This document shows, piece by piece, positions 1 to 8,078 of a DNA stretch of 10,395 nt (the stretch's first letter is position 1; each line of letters opens with the position of its first letter). Origin of the DNA: Thiopontia sp013349825. Lineage in GTDB: Bacteria; Pseudomonadota; Gammaproteobacteria; GCF-002020875. The notes beneath the pieces are model-generated. The model searched no databases, was not told the origin of the DNA, and was given only the letters and a program-made list of their open reading frames with translations. The DNA is taken from contig CAXCCG010000081.1 of NCBI GenBank assembly GCA_963981015.1, positions 1-10,395 of the forward strand, in the 5' to 3' direction. The translations under genes and the position numbers were made by a program.

Positions 1-449
<449 letters not shown>

Positions 450-453
<4 letters not shown>

Positions 454-557
454 ACAATTTTGACCTTCGAGTAAGCCGAATCAGAGCACTCCCTATTGCT
501 CTACTGATCAACTCTGCGTCAGCCAGAGCGCTTACAGCTGACATTAATTATGGGTGA
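450..557 (+). CDS. Small ORF, signal-peptide-like, overlapping the tonB stop
   Basis: The ATG of this 35-codon ORF overlaps the tonB stop in an ATGA arrangement, the usual sign of translational coupling. The product starts MNNFDLRVSR and continues RALPIALLINSASARA, which looks like the charged, hydrophobic and A-x-A regions of a secretion signal. Only eight residues (LTADINYG) follow before the stop. I do not recognise it. It could be a tiny secreted peptide, the surviving start of a decayed exported-protein gene between tonB and exbB, or a chance ORF that merely keeps ribosomes moving along the operon. The hydrophobic core is short and there is no strong Shine-Dalgarno sequence. It lies 57 bases before exbB. 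Confidence 0.35.
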
Positions 558-614
558 TGCAATAAATTACTTGGGTCACTGTTACAACTTCGATGATTGC
601 TGGAGATTACAGCC

Positions 615-1277
615 ATGTTAGAGAGCTCGTTGTGGACACACTGGTGGGGAGGGTCCGATCTGGTGATTCGAACCGTATTCATTGTTTTGGTGGGGCTATC
701 GATACTGGGCTGGAGCGTTATCAGCTATAAATTGGTGCAGTACTACGGGCTGCTCAAAGCAGAGCTTAAATTACGTAGACAGTTGCGTGGCCCGGTTGAA
801 AGAGTTGATTTAGCGGCTACTCAGTGGGTGCAGGGTGGCGTAACGGCAGATTTCTGGAATCGGGTCGTGAGAGAGAGAGGACATCAAGTGAGGTTTGATA
901 AACCCGGCCTACTGGATCGACAGGCAGAGCAGTTTCTCGAAGATCAGCGAATTGAATTGGAGAATGGACTCATCCTGTTAGCAATTATTGGTAATAGCGC
1001 CCCATTTATTGGTCTGTTGGGGACTGTATGGGGAATTATGCATGCACTGCAATCTCTGGGGGGGAGTAGTCAATTGACGATGGGAATGGTCGCGGGACCC
1101 GTGTCAGAGGCTCTGGTTGCTACGGCTGTAGGACTCTTTGCCGCAATTCCAGCAGCGGCAGCCTATAACCTTCTGGTTCGTTGGCTGAGACGTATCAGTA
1201 GTGTGATGGCCAGTAATTTACGAGAAATGAGAGGACTGTTACTGATTAAAGAGGAGACGAACCATGTCAATTCATAG
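615..1277 (+). CDS. exbB: ExbB proton channel subunit (MotA/TolQ/ExbB family)
   Basis: ExbB forms the inner-membrane pentamer that, with ExbD, uses the proton motive force to drive TonB. The 220-residue protein has three membrane segments, at about residues 19-40, 118-144 and 160-190, with a cytoplasmic loop of about 75 residues between the first two. The family hallmarks are clear: ENGLILLAIIGNSAPFIGLLGTVWGIM in segment 2, written here only as a region (residues 116-142), and GPVSEALVATAVGLFAAIPA in segment 3, whose Thr170 probably matches the channel threonine of the family. I chose the ATG at 615 because GGAG at 602-605 is well spaced from it. The in-frame TTG at 597 has no ribosome site. 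The 3' end overlaps exbD by 14 bases, which implies coupled translation. The length is typical of short ExbB forms without an N-terminal extension. Confidence 0.93.
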   Translation: MLESSLWTHWWGGSDLVIRTVFIVLVGLSILGWSVISYKLVQYYGLLKAELKLRRQLRGPVERVDLAATQWVQGGVTADFWNRVVRERGHQVRFDKPGLLDRQAEQFLEDQRIELENGLILLAIIGNSAPFIGLLGTVWGIMHALQSLGGSSQLTMGMVAGPVSEALVATAVGLFAAIPAAAAYNLLVRWLRRISSVMASNLREMRGLLLIKEETNHVNS

Positions 1278-1674
1278 CAATGGTGGTAACCATGAACACC
1301 CACTTTCAGAAATTAATGTTACCCCACTGGTGGATGTGATGCTGGTGCTGCTGGTGATTTTTATCATTGTAGCTCCAGTCTTTTCACAGGCTATCCGGGT
1401 CGATCTTCCGGTTGCCTCTGCAGAGAGTAGCGGTGATCCGGTGGTGGTAGATCTGACTCTGGATCAACAGGGGGCGCTATATCTGAATAGTGAGTTACTG
1501 CAACGTGAACAGTTAGCTCCCCAGCTACAGCAGAAAATTGCTGAGGATCAGGCGCTGGTGGTACGTATCTCTGCAGATGGTGCAGCTAATTATCAATCAG
1601 TCGCAGAGCTGCTCTCCCTGGTTCAGGCGTCAGGCGTGAGTCGCATCGCATTTGCCACCCAGTCAATCCAATAA
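1264..1674 (+). CDS. exbD: ExbD biopolymer transport protein
   Basis: ExbD is the single-span partner of ExbB; its membrane aspartate carries the proton flux. The 136-residue protein begins with a short cytoplasmic tail, then the family signature EINVTPLVDVMLVLLVIFII, in which Asp24 corresponds to the essential channel aspartate (Asp25 in E. coli). The membrane helix covers about residues 23-43. The periplasmic domain keeps the ExbD/TolR pattern, with a DLTLDQQGALYLN strand pair and a final LLSLVQASGVSRIAFATQ helix-strand unit. A GAGGAG-type ribosome site lies within the end of exbB. The start overlaps exbB by 14 bases, so the two proteins are probably made in coupled fashion. The gene ends 69 bases before the receptor gene. 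Confidence 0.94.
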   Translation: MSIHSNGGNHEHPLSEINVTPLVDVMLVLLVIFIIVAPVFSQAIRVDLPVASAESSGDPVVVDLTLDQQGALYLNSELLQREQLAPQLQQKIAEDQALVVRISADGAANYQSVAELLSLVQASGVSRIAFATQSIQ

Positions 1675-1677
1675 TTC

Positions 1678-1705
1678 TTTAACCCTTATCTCTTTTTAAC
1701 CCTTA
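1678..1705 (+). repeat. Pair of 11-bp direct repeats ahead of the receptor gene
   Basis: The sequence TTTAACCCTTA occurs at 1678-1688 and again at 1695-1705, exactly 17 bases apart, in the AT-rich gap between exbD and the receptor gene. The function is unknown. It may be a tandem operator for a regulator of the receptor, or a local duplication. It does not resemble the CueR or Fur consensus that I know. Confidence 0.6.
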
Positions 1706-1743
1706 CATTTTTAATGATTTAACAAAACAGAAGGAAAAATGAA

Positions 1744-3792
1744 ATGAAAAAAAGTTCAATCAGTTTGGCGATACTCTTCGCAATTCATGGACAAATTGCA
1801 GCAGCAGATGGTCGAGTAATGGCTGAAATACTGGTAGAAGGTTCTGTACTGACCGCCTCCAGCAAGGCGATGGCAGGAGGCCCGCTGGATGCAGAAGAGC
1901 TATCCGGCCTGGGTGCAACAGCAGATGGTGGAGAACTGATGAGTAATATTAGTGGTATTTCTGTGCGCAGGATCGGAGGCCACGGCTTTGATCCTGTGGT
2001 TCGCGGGCAGCAGCAGAACCGCCTCAATATCGTGCTGGATGGAGCCTTTGTCCATGCTGGTTGCCCCAACCGAATGGACCCACCGAGCTCTTATGCAGCG
2101 CTGGAGACTTATGACAAGGTGACGATTATCAAAGGTGGTCAGAGTGTTGAGCACGGTGCCGGTGCGCCAGGTGCCACCGTGCTATTTGACCGCACTACAC
2201 AACCACTGGCTGCGGGAGAGTCACAGGGTAAAGCAGGTGCCACCTACAAGGATAATGGTGGATTCAAGAAGGTCTATGCGGATGGCACCATCGGTTTCGA
2301 GCAGGGATATCTGAGGCTCGGGGCTTCAATGGCAGAGGCTGATAACTATGAAGATGGTCGTGGTGTTGAGGTTCGTTCCGGCTTTAAAAGTAAAAATGGC
2401 AGCGTGATTGTCGGGTTCACAACAGATAACGCTCAAACCCTGGAGTTGGGGTATGAACAGAATCGTGAAGATGATGTGCTGTTTGAAGGGTTGGGAATGG
2501 ATACCGTAACCACAGAGAATGGTGCGCTCCGTATGAAATATCATCGTGTTGAGGGAATGGATGTAGAGCTATACAGTTCTGAGGTCGACCATGATATGGA
2601 TAATTATACCTTGCGCACAAATAACGGCATGAAGATGCGCCATTTGACCAATTCGGATACGGTGGGTGGAAAGCTGAGTCAGCAGTTTAAAGTGGGGGCG
2701 AGTGATTGGAGTGTGGGGGTAGACCTTAAAAAACAGAACCGTGATTCTCTACTGAGTGCGGGTATGGCAGGACAGGCATCTGCAGCAACACTGTTTAGTT
2801 ATGGTTGGCCGGATGCTCATGTTGATCAAGTCGGACTTTTTGCCGAAGCAGAGCGCCCACTGAATCAACAAGATGCTCTGGCCTACGGGGTCCGTCTTGA
2901 CCGCATTGATCCCTCTGCAGACAAGGCCTCACTTTCTGTTACACACAGTATGGGGGGAGCAGCGACAGCTTCAGCGAATGATGCCTATACAGCAATCAAT
3001 CTTAATACTGCAGAGGCAGCCGATACGGAGACCAACCTGAGTGGTTTTGCCCGTTTCAGCCGGGCTGTTGATGCAGATAGTGAACTTTTTGTTGCCTTAA
3101 GCCGAAGTGTCCGCACAGCCGATGCAACTGAGCGTTATATCAACAATCGTAAGGCAAATGCAGGTGTAAATACTGCAGCATGGAGCTGGGTAGGTAACCC
3201 TGCGCTAGACCCTGAAAAACATCATCAGCTGGAAATTGGTGGAGAGGGTGTTGTGAATGGAGTCAACTGGAATAGCAGTCTCTACTACAACAACGTCAGT
3301 GACTATATTTTGAAATATAAATCCGCTACCACTACGGCTTACAAAAATATCGATGCTAACTTGTGGGGCTATGAGTTGGGGGCTGGTCGTGCGTTGTCGT
3401 CAGATCTAACAATCTCTGCAGATCTCGCTTTTGTCCATGCCACAAACGATACAGAATCCAAGGCAATAGGGCAGATTGCACCACTGAATGGCTCCATCTC
3501 ACTGGATTATGTCATGAGTGAGTGGGACTTGGGGGCGCGACTCCGTTTTGCGGCTGAGCAGGACCGTATAGACAGTGATGTGGATGCAGGGGTTACATCC
3601 GGTTACGGTGTGGTTGACCTCTATGCAACGCGGCTGCTGCAGAGTGACACAGAATTGAAGTTTGGTGTAGATAATCTGTTTGACAAGGATTATGCAGACC
3701 ACCTCAATGCAGAGTCTGTACTGGATGGTACTTCAGTGCAGGTCAATGAGCCAGGTCGCAGTCTCTGGGTGAAGGCGAATTTCCGTTTCTAA
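1744..3792 (+). CDS. oprC: TonB-dependent copper receptor, OprC/NosA family
   Basis: This is an outer-membrane beta-barrel receptor of 682 residues, close to NosA in length and somewhat shorter than OprC. Residues 1-21 form a signal peptide with an A-A-A end. A candidate TonB box (AEILVEGS) lies near residues 27-34. The plug domain covers about 45-155, with GFDPVVRGQQQNRLNIVLDG and the very characteristic GCPNRMDPPSSY. This gives the CxxxM copper motif at Cys107 and Met111, and the barrel supplies the HxM motif at His283 and Met285 (DHDMDNYTLR). In OprC these four side chains bind copper, and all four are present here. The protein ends in Phe, as barrels usually do. The ATG at 1744 follows AAGGA (1731-1735) at good spacing. 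An ATG at 1739 opens only a two-codon frame and is too close to the ribosome site. Immediate linkage to tonB-exbBD suggests a dedicated energiser. Family assignment is strong; the substrate is inferred from the motifs. Confidence 0.9.
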   Translation: MKKSSISLAILFAIHGQIAAADGRVMAEILVEGSVLTASSKAMAGGPLDAEELSGLGATADGGELMSNISGISVRRIGGHGFDPVVRGQQQNRLNIVLDGAFVHAGCPNRMDPPSSYAALETYDKVTIIKGGQSVEHGAGAPGATVLFDRTTQPLAAGESQGKAGATYKDNGGFKKVYADGTIGFEQGYLRLGASMAEADNYEDGRGVEVRSGFKSKNGSVIVGFTTDNAQTLELGYEQNREDDVLFEGLGMDTVTTENGALRMKYHRVEGMDVELYSSEVDHDMDNYTLRTNNGMKMRHLTNSDTVGGKLSQQFKVGASDWSVGVDLKKQNRDSLLSAGMAGQASAATLFSYGWPDAHVDQVGLFAEAERPLNQQDALAYGVRLDRIDPSADKASLSVTHSMGGAATASANDAYTAINLNTAEAADTETNLSGFARFSRAVDADSELFVALSRSVRTADATERYINNRKANAGVNTAAWSWVGNPALDPEKHHQLEIGGEGVVNGVNWNSSLYYNNVSDYILKYKSATTTAYKNIDANLWGYELGAGRALSSDLTISADLAFVHATNDTESKAIGQIAPLNGSISLDYVMSEWDLGARLRFAAEQDRIDSDVDAGVTSGYGVVDLYATRLLQSDTELKFGVDNLFDKDYADHLNAESVLDGTSVQVNEPGRSLWVKANFRF

Positions 3793-3821
3793 GTAGCTCA
3801 CCTGATACATAATATCCAGAG

Positions 3822-3859
3822 AAGGGGATTGTGCAGCTTGTGGGCAGTGCTATCCTCTT
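3822..3859 (+). terminator. Possible weak hairpin after the receptor gene
   Basis: AAGGGGAT (3822-3829) can pair with ATCCTCTT (3852-3859) through eight base pairs, including one G-U, around a 22-base loop. Only a short T run follows, so this is at best a weak factor-independent terminator. It overlaps the region just ahead of the yheS promoter. Confidence 0.25.
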
Positions 3860-3884
3860 TGATGGGTACAATGACGGGTATAAT
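3859..3884 (+). promoter_or_regulatory. Candidate sigma-70 promoter for yheS
   Basis: A perfect TATAAT lies at 3879-3884, 35 bases ahead of the yheS start. The best -35 match is TTGATG (3859-3864), but its spacing to the -10 box is only 14 bases. A poorer hexamer, TCTTTG (3856-3861), sits at the ideal 17. Transcription would start near 3891. A second TACAAT-like box is at 3867-3872. The -10 box is convincing; the -35 assignment is not. Confidence 0.4.
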
Positions 3885-3918
3885 AGGGAGGTTTGTTTAA
3901 CTTAGAGTCTCCTTAACC

Positions 3919-5805
3919 ATGATCCGTATTTCAGAGCTTTCGCTTCGGCGAGGGCAGCGTCTTCTCTTTTCAGAGAGCAGTCTATCCATACACCCTGGTC
4001 AGAAAATTGGGGTGACCGGAGGCAATGGCACTGGAAAATCGAGTCTGTTTGCCCTGATACTGGGTGAGATGGCGATTGATGAGGGGGGGTGTGCGCTTCC
4101 CGATAGCTGGACTATTGCTCATGTGGCACAGGAGACTCCATCGCTCGATTGTAGTGCAATTGATCTGGTGATGGATGGTGATCGTGAGTTGCGTCGTCTT
4201 CAACTACAGTTAGAGGAGGCGCAGCAGAGCGAGGATGGGGTGAAGCAGGGGTTGCTCTATTCAGAGATAGAGTCCATTGACGGTTTCAATGCAGGTAACC
4301 GCGCAGCGCGTTTGATGCAGGGGTTAGGCTTCTCGGTTGAGCAGGAGACACTGCCGGTCAAGGCCTTTTCCGGTGGTTGGCGTATGCGCCTCAATCTGGC
4401 ACAGGCACTGATGTCACGTTCAGACTTGCTGCTATTGGATGAACCCACCAACCATCTCGATCTGGATGCGGTCTTCTGGTTGGAAGAGTGGCTCAAACAG
4501 TATCAGGGTACTCTGCTGTTGATCTCTCATGACCGTGATGTACTGGACCGCGTAGTGGACGGCATTATCCATATCGAACAGCAACAGATGGTGTTGACCA
4601 CGGGAAACTACAGCGCCTTTGAGCGTATTCGTGCGGAGCGGTTGGCACAGCAGCAGTCCGCTTATGAGCGACAGCAGCGTGAAAAGGTCCATATGCACCG
4701 TTTTGTAGAGCGTTTTCGGGCAAAGGCAACCAAGGCAAAACAGGTACAGAGCCGAATCAAGGCGCTGGAACGGATGGAGGCGATTGCCCCCGCACATGTC
4801 GATTCCCCTTTTCACTTCAGTTTTCACTCTCCGGATAAAAACCCGCACCCACTGTTGATACTGGATGAAACGGCTACGGGCTATGGTGAGCAGAGGGTGC
4901 TGGAGGGGATATCTCTGACGCTCAATCCTGGTGACCGTCTGGCGCTGCTGGGGCGTAATGGTGCGGGTAAATCGACATTGATGAAACTACTGGCGGCAAC
5001 ACAGCCGGTTACAGCAGGGAGTCGAACCGAGGCACAGGCGCTCAAGATCGGCTATTTTGCACAACACCAGTTAGAGCTGTTGGATCTGCAGGCTTCACCA
5101 CTGCTGCACCTGCAACGCAATGATTCCAAAGCAACAGAACAGTCGCTGCGAGATTTTTTGGGCGGCTTTGATTTTCATGGAGACCGAGTCTTTGAGCCGG
5201 TTGCCCCCTTTTCTGGTGGGGAGAAGGCGCGTCTGGTGTTGGCCTTGATTATCTATCAATCGCCCAATCTTCTGCTGCTGGATGAGCCAACCAACCATCT
5301 AGATCTGGAGATGCGCCATGCACTGGCCGTAGCTTTGCAATCCTTTGAGGGGGCGCTGGTGGTGGTCTCTCATGATCGCTATCTGCTGGAGGGGGTGGCA
5401 GACCAGTTTTTGCTGGTGGCAAATGGTGAGGCAACCCCTTTTACAGGGGATCTGAACGATTATGCACAGTGGTTACGTAACGGAGAGACGCAGCCGCTGT
5501 CTGCCACAAACACAAAAGAGAGTGCTGCACTTAGCCGTAAAGAGCTGCGCCGCCTGGAGGCGGAGCAGCGAAAAAAGCGAGCACCGCTCAAGCGAAAAGT
5601 TGATCAGCTTGAAGAGGCGGTTGGAAAGGTGGAGTCACAGTTGGCGGAGATTGAGCAAAAACTCTCTGATGCATCAATCTACCAAGAGACGCGTAAAACA
5701 GAGTTGACGGAAACACTAAAGCAGAAAGGAGAGCTGGATCGGCAGTTGGAGAGTGATGAAGAGTTGTTGTTAGATCTTTACCAACAACTCGAAGAGAGTG
5801 AGTAA
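3919..5805 (+). CDS. yheS: ABC-F family ATPase, YheS type
   Basis: ABC-F proteins are soluble tandem ATPases that bind the ribosomal E site and act on translation; YheS is a paralogue of EttA whose exact role is not settled. The 628-residue product has two complete ATPase cassettes. In cassette 1, Walker A is GGNGTGKS (34-41), the signature is FSGGWRM (150-156) and Walker B is LLLLDEPTNHLDLD (170-183). In cassette 2, Walker A is GRNGAGKS (345-352), the signature is FSGGEKA (431-437) and Walker B is LLLLDEPTNHLDLE (451-464). The inter-domain linker (about 230-295) holds the basic RFRAKATKAKQVQSRIK helix region that contacts the ribosome in this family. A charged coiled-coil tail (about 537-628) completes it. 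There are no membrane segments. Length and sequence closely match E. coli YheS (637 residues). The ATG at 3919 fits the family N-terminus, but no good Shine-Dalgarno sequence precedes it. It has its own likely promoter and no obvious link to the copper genes. Confidence 0.95.
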   Translation: MIRISELSLRRGQRLLFSESSLSIHPGQKIGVTGGNGTGKSSLFALILGEMAIDEGGCALPDSWTIAHVAQETPSLDCSAIDLVMDGDRELRRLQLQLEEAQQSEDGVKQGLLYSEIESIDGFNAGNRAARLMQGLGFSVEQETLPVKAFSGGWRMRLNLAQALMSRSDLLLLDEPTNHLDLDAVFWLEEWLKQYQGTLLLISHDRDVLDRVVDGIIHIEQQQMVLTTGNYSAFERIRAERLAQQQSAYERQQREKVHMHRFVERFRAKATKAKQVQSRIKALERMEAIAPAHVDSPFHFSFHSPDKNPHPLLILDETATGYGEQRVLEGISLTLNPGDRLALLGRNGAGKSTLMKLLAATQPVTAGSRTEAQALKIGYFAQHQLELLDLQASPLLHLQRNDSKATEQSLRDFLGGFDFHGDRVFEPVAPFSGGEKARLVLALIIYQSPNLLLLDEPTNHLDLEMRHALAVALQSFEGALVVVSHDRYLLEGVADQFLLVANGEATPFTGDLNDYAQWLRNGETQPLSATNTKESAALSRKELRRLEAEQRKKRAPLKRKVDQLEEAVGKVESQLAEIEQKLSDASIYQETRKTELTETLKQKGELDRQLESDEELLLDLYQQLEESE

Positions 5806-5881
5806 ATCAGTGAGTGCGTATTCAGGGGTTCCTTAATAGCCTCTGTTAACGCTGGAGCAATTGCGCGTCTATTCGCCGCGT

Positions 5882-5925
5882 CCCGCAGCTAGAGGTTCAC
5901 TTCAAGCCATGGAAGGAGCTACGGG
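5882..5925. repeat. Imperfect inverted repeat in the convergent spacer
   Basis: CCCGCAGCT (5882-5890) can pair with AGCTACGGG (5917-5925), nine positions with one C-A mismatch, around a 26-base loop that can form a smaller stem of its own (GGTT with AAGCC). It lies between the convergent yheS and kinase genes but has no T run on either side, so it is not a classical terminator. It may stop transcription weakly, be an RNA structure, or be incidental. Confidence 0.35.
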
Positions 5926-6131
5926 AGCGGGTGGTTTGATAGCTGCCGGGCCTCTTCAGCGAGGCGATTAATACATCTAGCTGACTCTTGGCGGCCGATC
6001 AATAGAATGGCGCTCTCGGCTAGGAGTTGCCACTTAGCATCAAACAGAGCCAACGGAAGGTATACACTAACCAGCCTCTGAGCAGTGATACTTCCAAGAG
6101 ACTCCAGGCAACCTAACCAGTTGTTGGCACT
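5922..6131 (-). pseudogene. Unidentified protein-like open stretch without start codon
   Basis: In the 331-bp spacer between yheS and the kinase gene, the minus strand is open for 70 codons with no ATG and no evident ribosome site. The translation is rich in Leu, Ala and Glu and looks like amphipathic helix, for example WQLLAESAILLIGRQESAR followed by INRLAEEARQL. It is bounded by a TAG at 6134-6132 and another at 5921-5919. Beyond that the same frame stays open to a third TAG at 5891-5889 and on towards the yheS end. This could be a fragment of a decayed helical protein (phasin-like in flavour only, no motif match) or a chance open frame. I do not recognise the family. The rest of the spacer (5806-5921) shows only the inverted repeat. 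Confidence 0.25.
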
Positions 6132-6136
6132 CTACA

Positions 6137-8065
6137 TCAATGAAGATGTTTTTTGAGCTCCCTTTTTAGCTCCTGCTTGTCAATCGGCTTAGCAATAAAC
6201 CCATCACATCCAGCCTCATAAAAAGCATCCCGATGTTTCTGCATCACATTAGCCGTCAGCGCTACAATAGGAGTCTGATTGTTCTCTGATCGCAACATCT
6301 TAGTTGCTTCAATACCATCAATCTCTGGCATCTGCATATCCATCAGGATCAGATCAAAGCTCTGACTTGAGGCGAGATCAATCGCCTCTTTACCATTGTT
6401 AGCAGTAGTGACTGTGAGTCCCATCCCTTCAAGGATGCGGCGCTCTAGTAACTGAAGTTCTGGGGTATCCTCAGCAACCAGAACATAACCACTCAGTTTC
6501 TGATCCAGAACTGAGCTATTGTAACTCCTCTTCTTTTCTCTCTTCTCCCAAAGCTCGCTAGGCCGATAAGGCAAGATAAGTTCAAAAATAGAGCCGACCT
6601 CCTCTTGGCTTGAGACATCAATGGTCCCCCCCATCATTTCAGCCAGATTGAGCGAAATAAAGAGCCCCAATCCACTGCCGCCAAAGCGGCGCGACGTGGA
6701 GCCATCGGCCTGTTCAAATCGTTGAAAGAGCCTATCAAGGATCTCAGGTGACATCCCGATACCGCTATCTTTTACTGTAAAGAACAGATGGTTACCATCG
6801 GTATGTGTGGTCAGAGACACTGTTCCAGTATCCGTAAATTTAATAGCATTACCAATCAGATTGATCAATATCTGCCTAATCCGTTGCCCATCGCCAAGCA
6901 GCAGATGCTCTTCCCGGCTTGTCTGCTCAAACACCAGTTCTAACTGTGCATCATGGGCACGAGTGACCAACACATGCTCCACATCCTGTAACAGTGCAGA
7001 GAGATTGTAGGGGTGCTCGTCAATGGTAAATTTACCGGACTCAATCTTTGACATATCAAGGATGTCATTGACCAGTGCCAGCTGTCCACGTCCCGCCACC
7101 TCTACTGAGCTGATTAGCTCTTTGATCTCCTGGTCATCCACTTTTTCGGCAATAAATTCACTATTGCCAATAATAGAGGTGAGTGGGGTGCGTAGCTCAT
7201 GGCTCATTGAGGCGAGAAACTCATCTTTGACTTGGTTGGCCTTCACCAGATCTTTGGTGCGCTCTTCAACCTGTTTTTCCAACTGCTGGTTGAAGGATTC
7301 GACCCTCTTCTTTGACTGTATCAGTGCATCCTCAGAGTCCTGCAGCTCGTTGATTTTTTGAGAGAGGTGATCTGCCATGTCGTTAATGGTGTGGGACAGT
7401 ACGCCCACCTCATCACTGCTGCCCACCTCAGCCCTGACATCCAGATTCCCCCGGCTGATCTCTCTTGCTACCAGGGTGATCTCACTCAGGGGACGCGAAA
7501 TTCTCCAGCCGAGGAGGGCAGCCAGCAGTACACTCAATAGCAGCATGGGGGCGAGTAACAGGAAGTATTTCCAGAGTTGTTCGGTGACCACACTTTGAAA
7601 CTGTGTCTGCTTGGTAGCTGCCACAACATACCCAATAGCATCGTTACCAGTAATCGTGACGGGGTGACCGGCCCATAGATAGTTCTCCCCATCCTGCAGG
7701 GTGGTCTTTGTTGCCGCGGTTAACCGGTCGATGAACGTGAAGTCTGGCCTGCGGTTGCGTAGTGTCGGACTCTTGGTGCCATCTGTGATCAGGCGACCGC
7801 CTGCATCCAGCACCCATATTCGATCCAGTTCACGTCCATAACGGATAGAGGAGATGGTATTTCGCAGCTTACGGATGTTGTACAGGTAGAGGTCAGATTC
7901 AATCAGTGAACCAGTCTCAATCACGGTGGCCTTTAACTTTTCCAGATGCTGCTCTTTAACGGTTACATACCCATCATAGAGGGTGATCGCTGAAAGGCCC
8001 GCACCGGTCAACAGGATCATTGATGCGGTTAGGAAGACAATCCTCTGTTGCAGAGTGCGGAACAT
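6137..8065 (-). CDS. Hybrid sensor histidine kinase with receiver domain
   Basis: This inner-membrane hybrid kinase of 642 residues probably acts as the signalling half of a pair with the upstream binding protein. Transmembrane helices lie at about 9-29 and 168-188, enclosing a periplasmic sensor domain of about 140 residues with no recognised fold. HAMP (about 187-240) and a coiled-coil linker lead to the dimerisation domain with phospho-acceptor His289 in SHELRTPL. The ATP-binding domain has the N box NLIGNAIKFT (Asn406), G1 DSGIGM (433-438) and G2 GGSGLGL (462-468). A C-terminal receiver follows, with the acidic pair Glu532-Asp533, phospho-acceptor Asp576 in LILMDMQMP, Thr604 and Lys626. 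No HPt domain and no DNA-binding domain are present, so a separate phosphotransfer protein and output regulator must lie elsewhere. The gene begins 13 bases after the binding-protein gene and has no clear Shine-Dalgarno sequence, so coupled translation is likely. The ligand is unknown. Confidence 0.93.
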   Translation of the reverse strand: MFRTLQQRIVFLTASMILLTGAGLSAITLYDGYVTVKEQHLEKLKATVIETGSLIESDLYLYNIRKLRNTISSIRYGRELDRIWVLDAGGRLITDGTKSPTLRNRRPDFTFIDRLTAATKTTLQDGENYLWAGHPVTITGNDAIGYVVAATKQTQFQSVVTEQLWKYFLLLAPMLLLSVLLAALLGWRISRPLSEITLVAREISRGNLDVRAEVGSSDEVGVLSHTINDMADHLSQKINELQDSEDALIQSKKRVESFNQQLEKQVEERTKDLVKANQVKDEFLASMSHELRTPLTSIIGNSEFIAEKVDDQEIKELISSVEVAGRGQLALVNDILDMSKIESGKFTIDEHPYNLSALLQDVEHVLVTRAHDAQLELVFEQTSREEHLLLGDGQRIRQILINLIGNAIKFTDTGTVSLTTHTDGNHLFFTVKDSGIGMSPEILDRLFQRFEQADGSTSRRFGGSGLGLFISLNLAEMMGGTIDVSSQEEVGSIFELILPYRPSELWEKREKKRSYNSSVLDQKLSGYVLVAEDTPELQLLERRILEGMGLTVTTANNGKEAIDLASSQSFDLILMDMQMPEIDGIEATKMLRSENNQTPIVALTANVMQKHRDAFYEAGCDGFIAKPIDKQELKRELKKHLH

Positions 8066-8078
8066 GCTGAGTGGTCAG

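Noticed and set aside
597..614. TTG at 597 as the exbB start
   Set aside because: The ATG at 615 has GGAG at good distance, while the TTG has no ribosome site.
4432..4848. 138-codon minus-strand ORF inside yheS
   Set aside because: It lies opposite highly conserved yheS sequence, has no family pattern and is a shadow of that gene.
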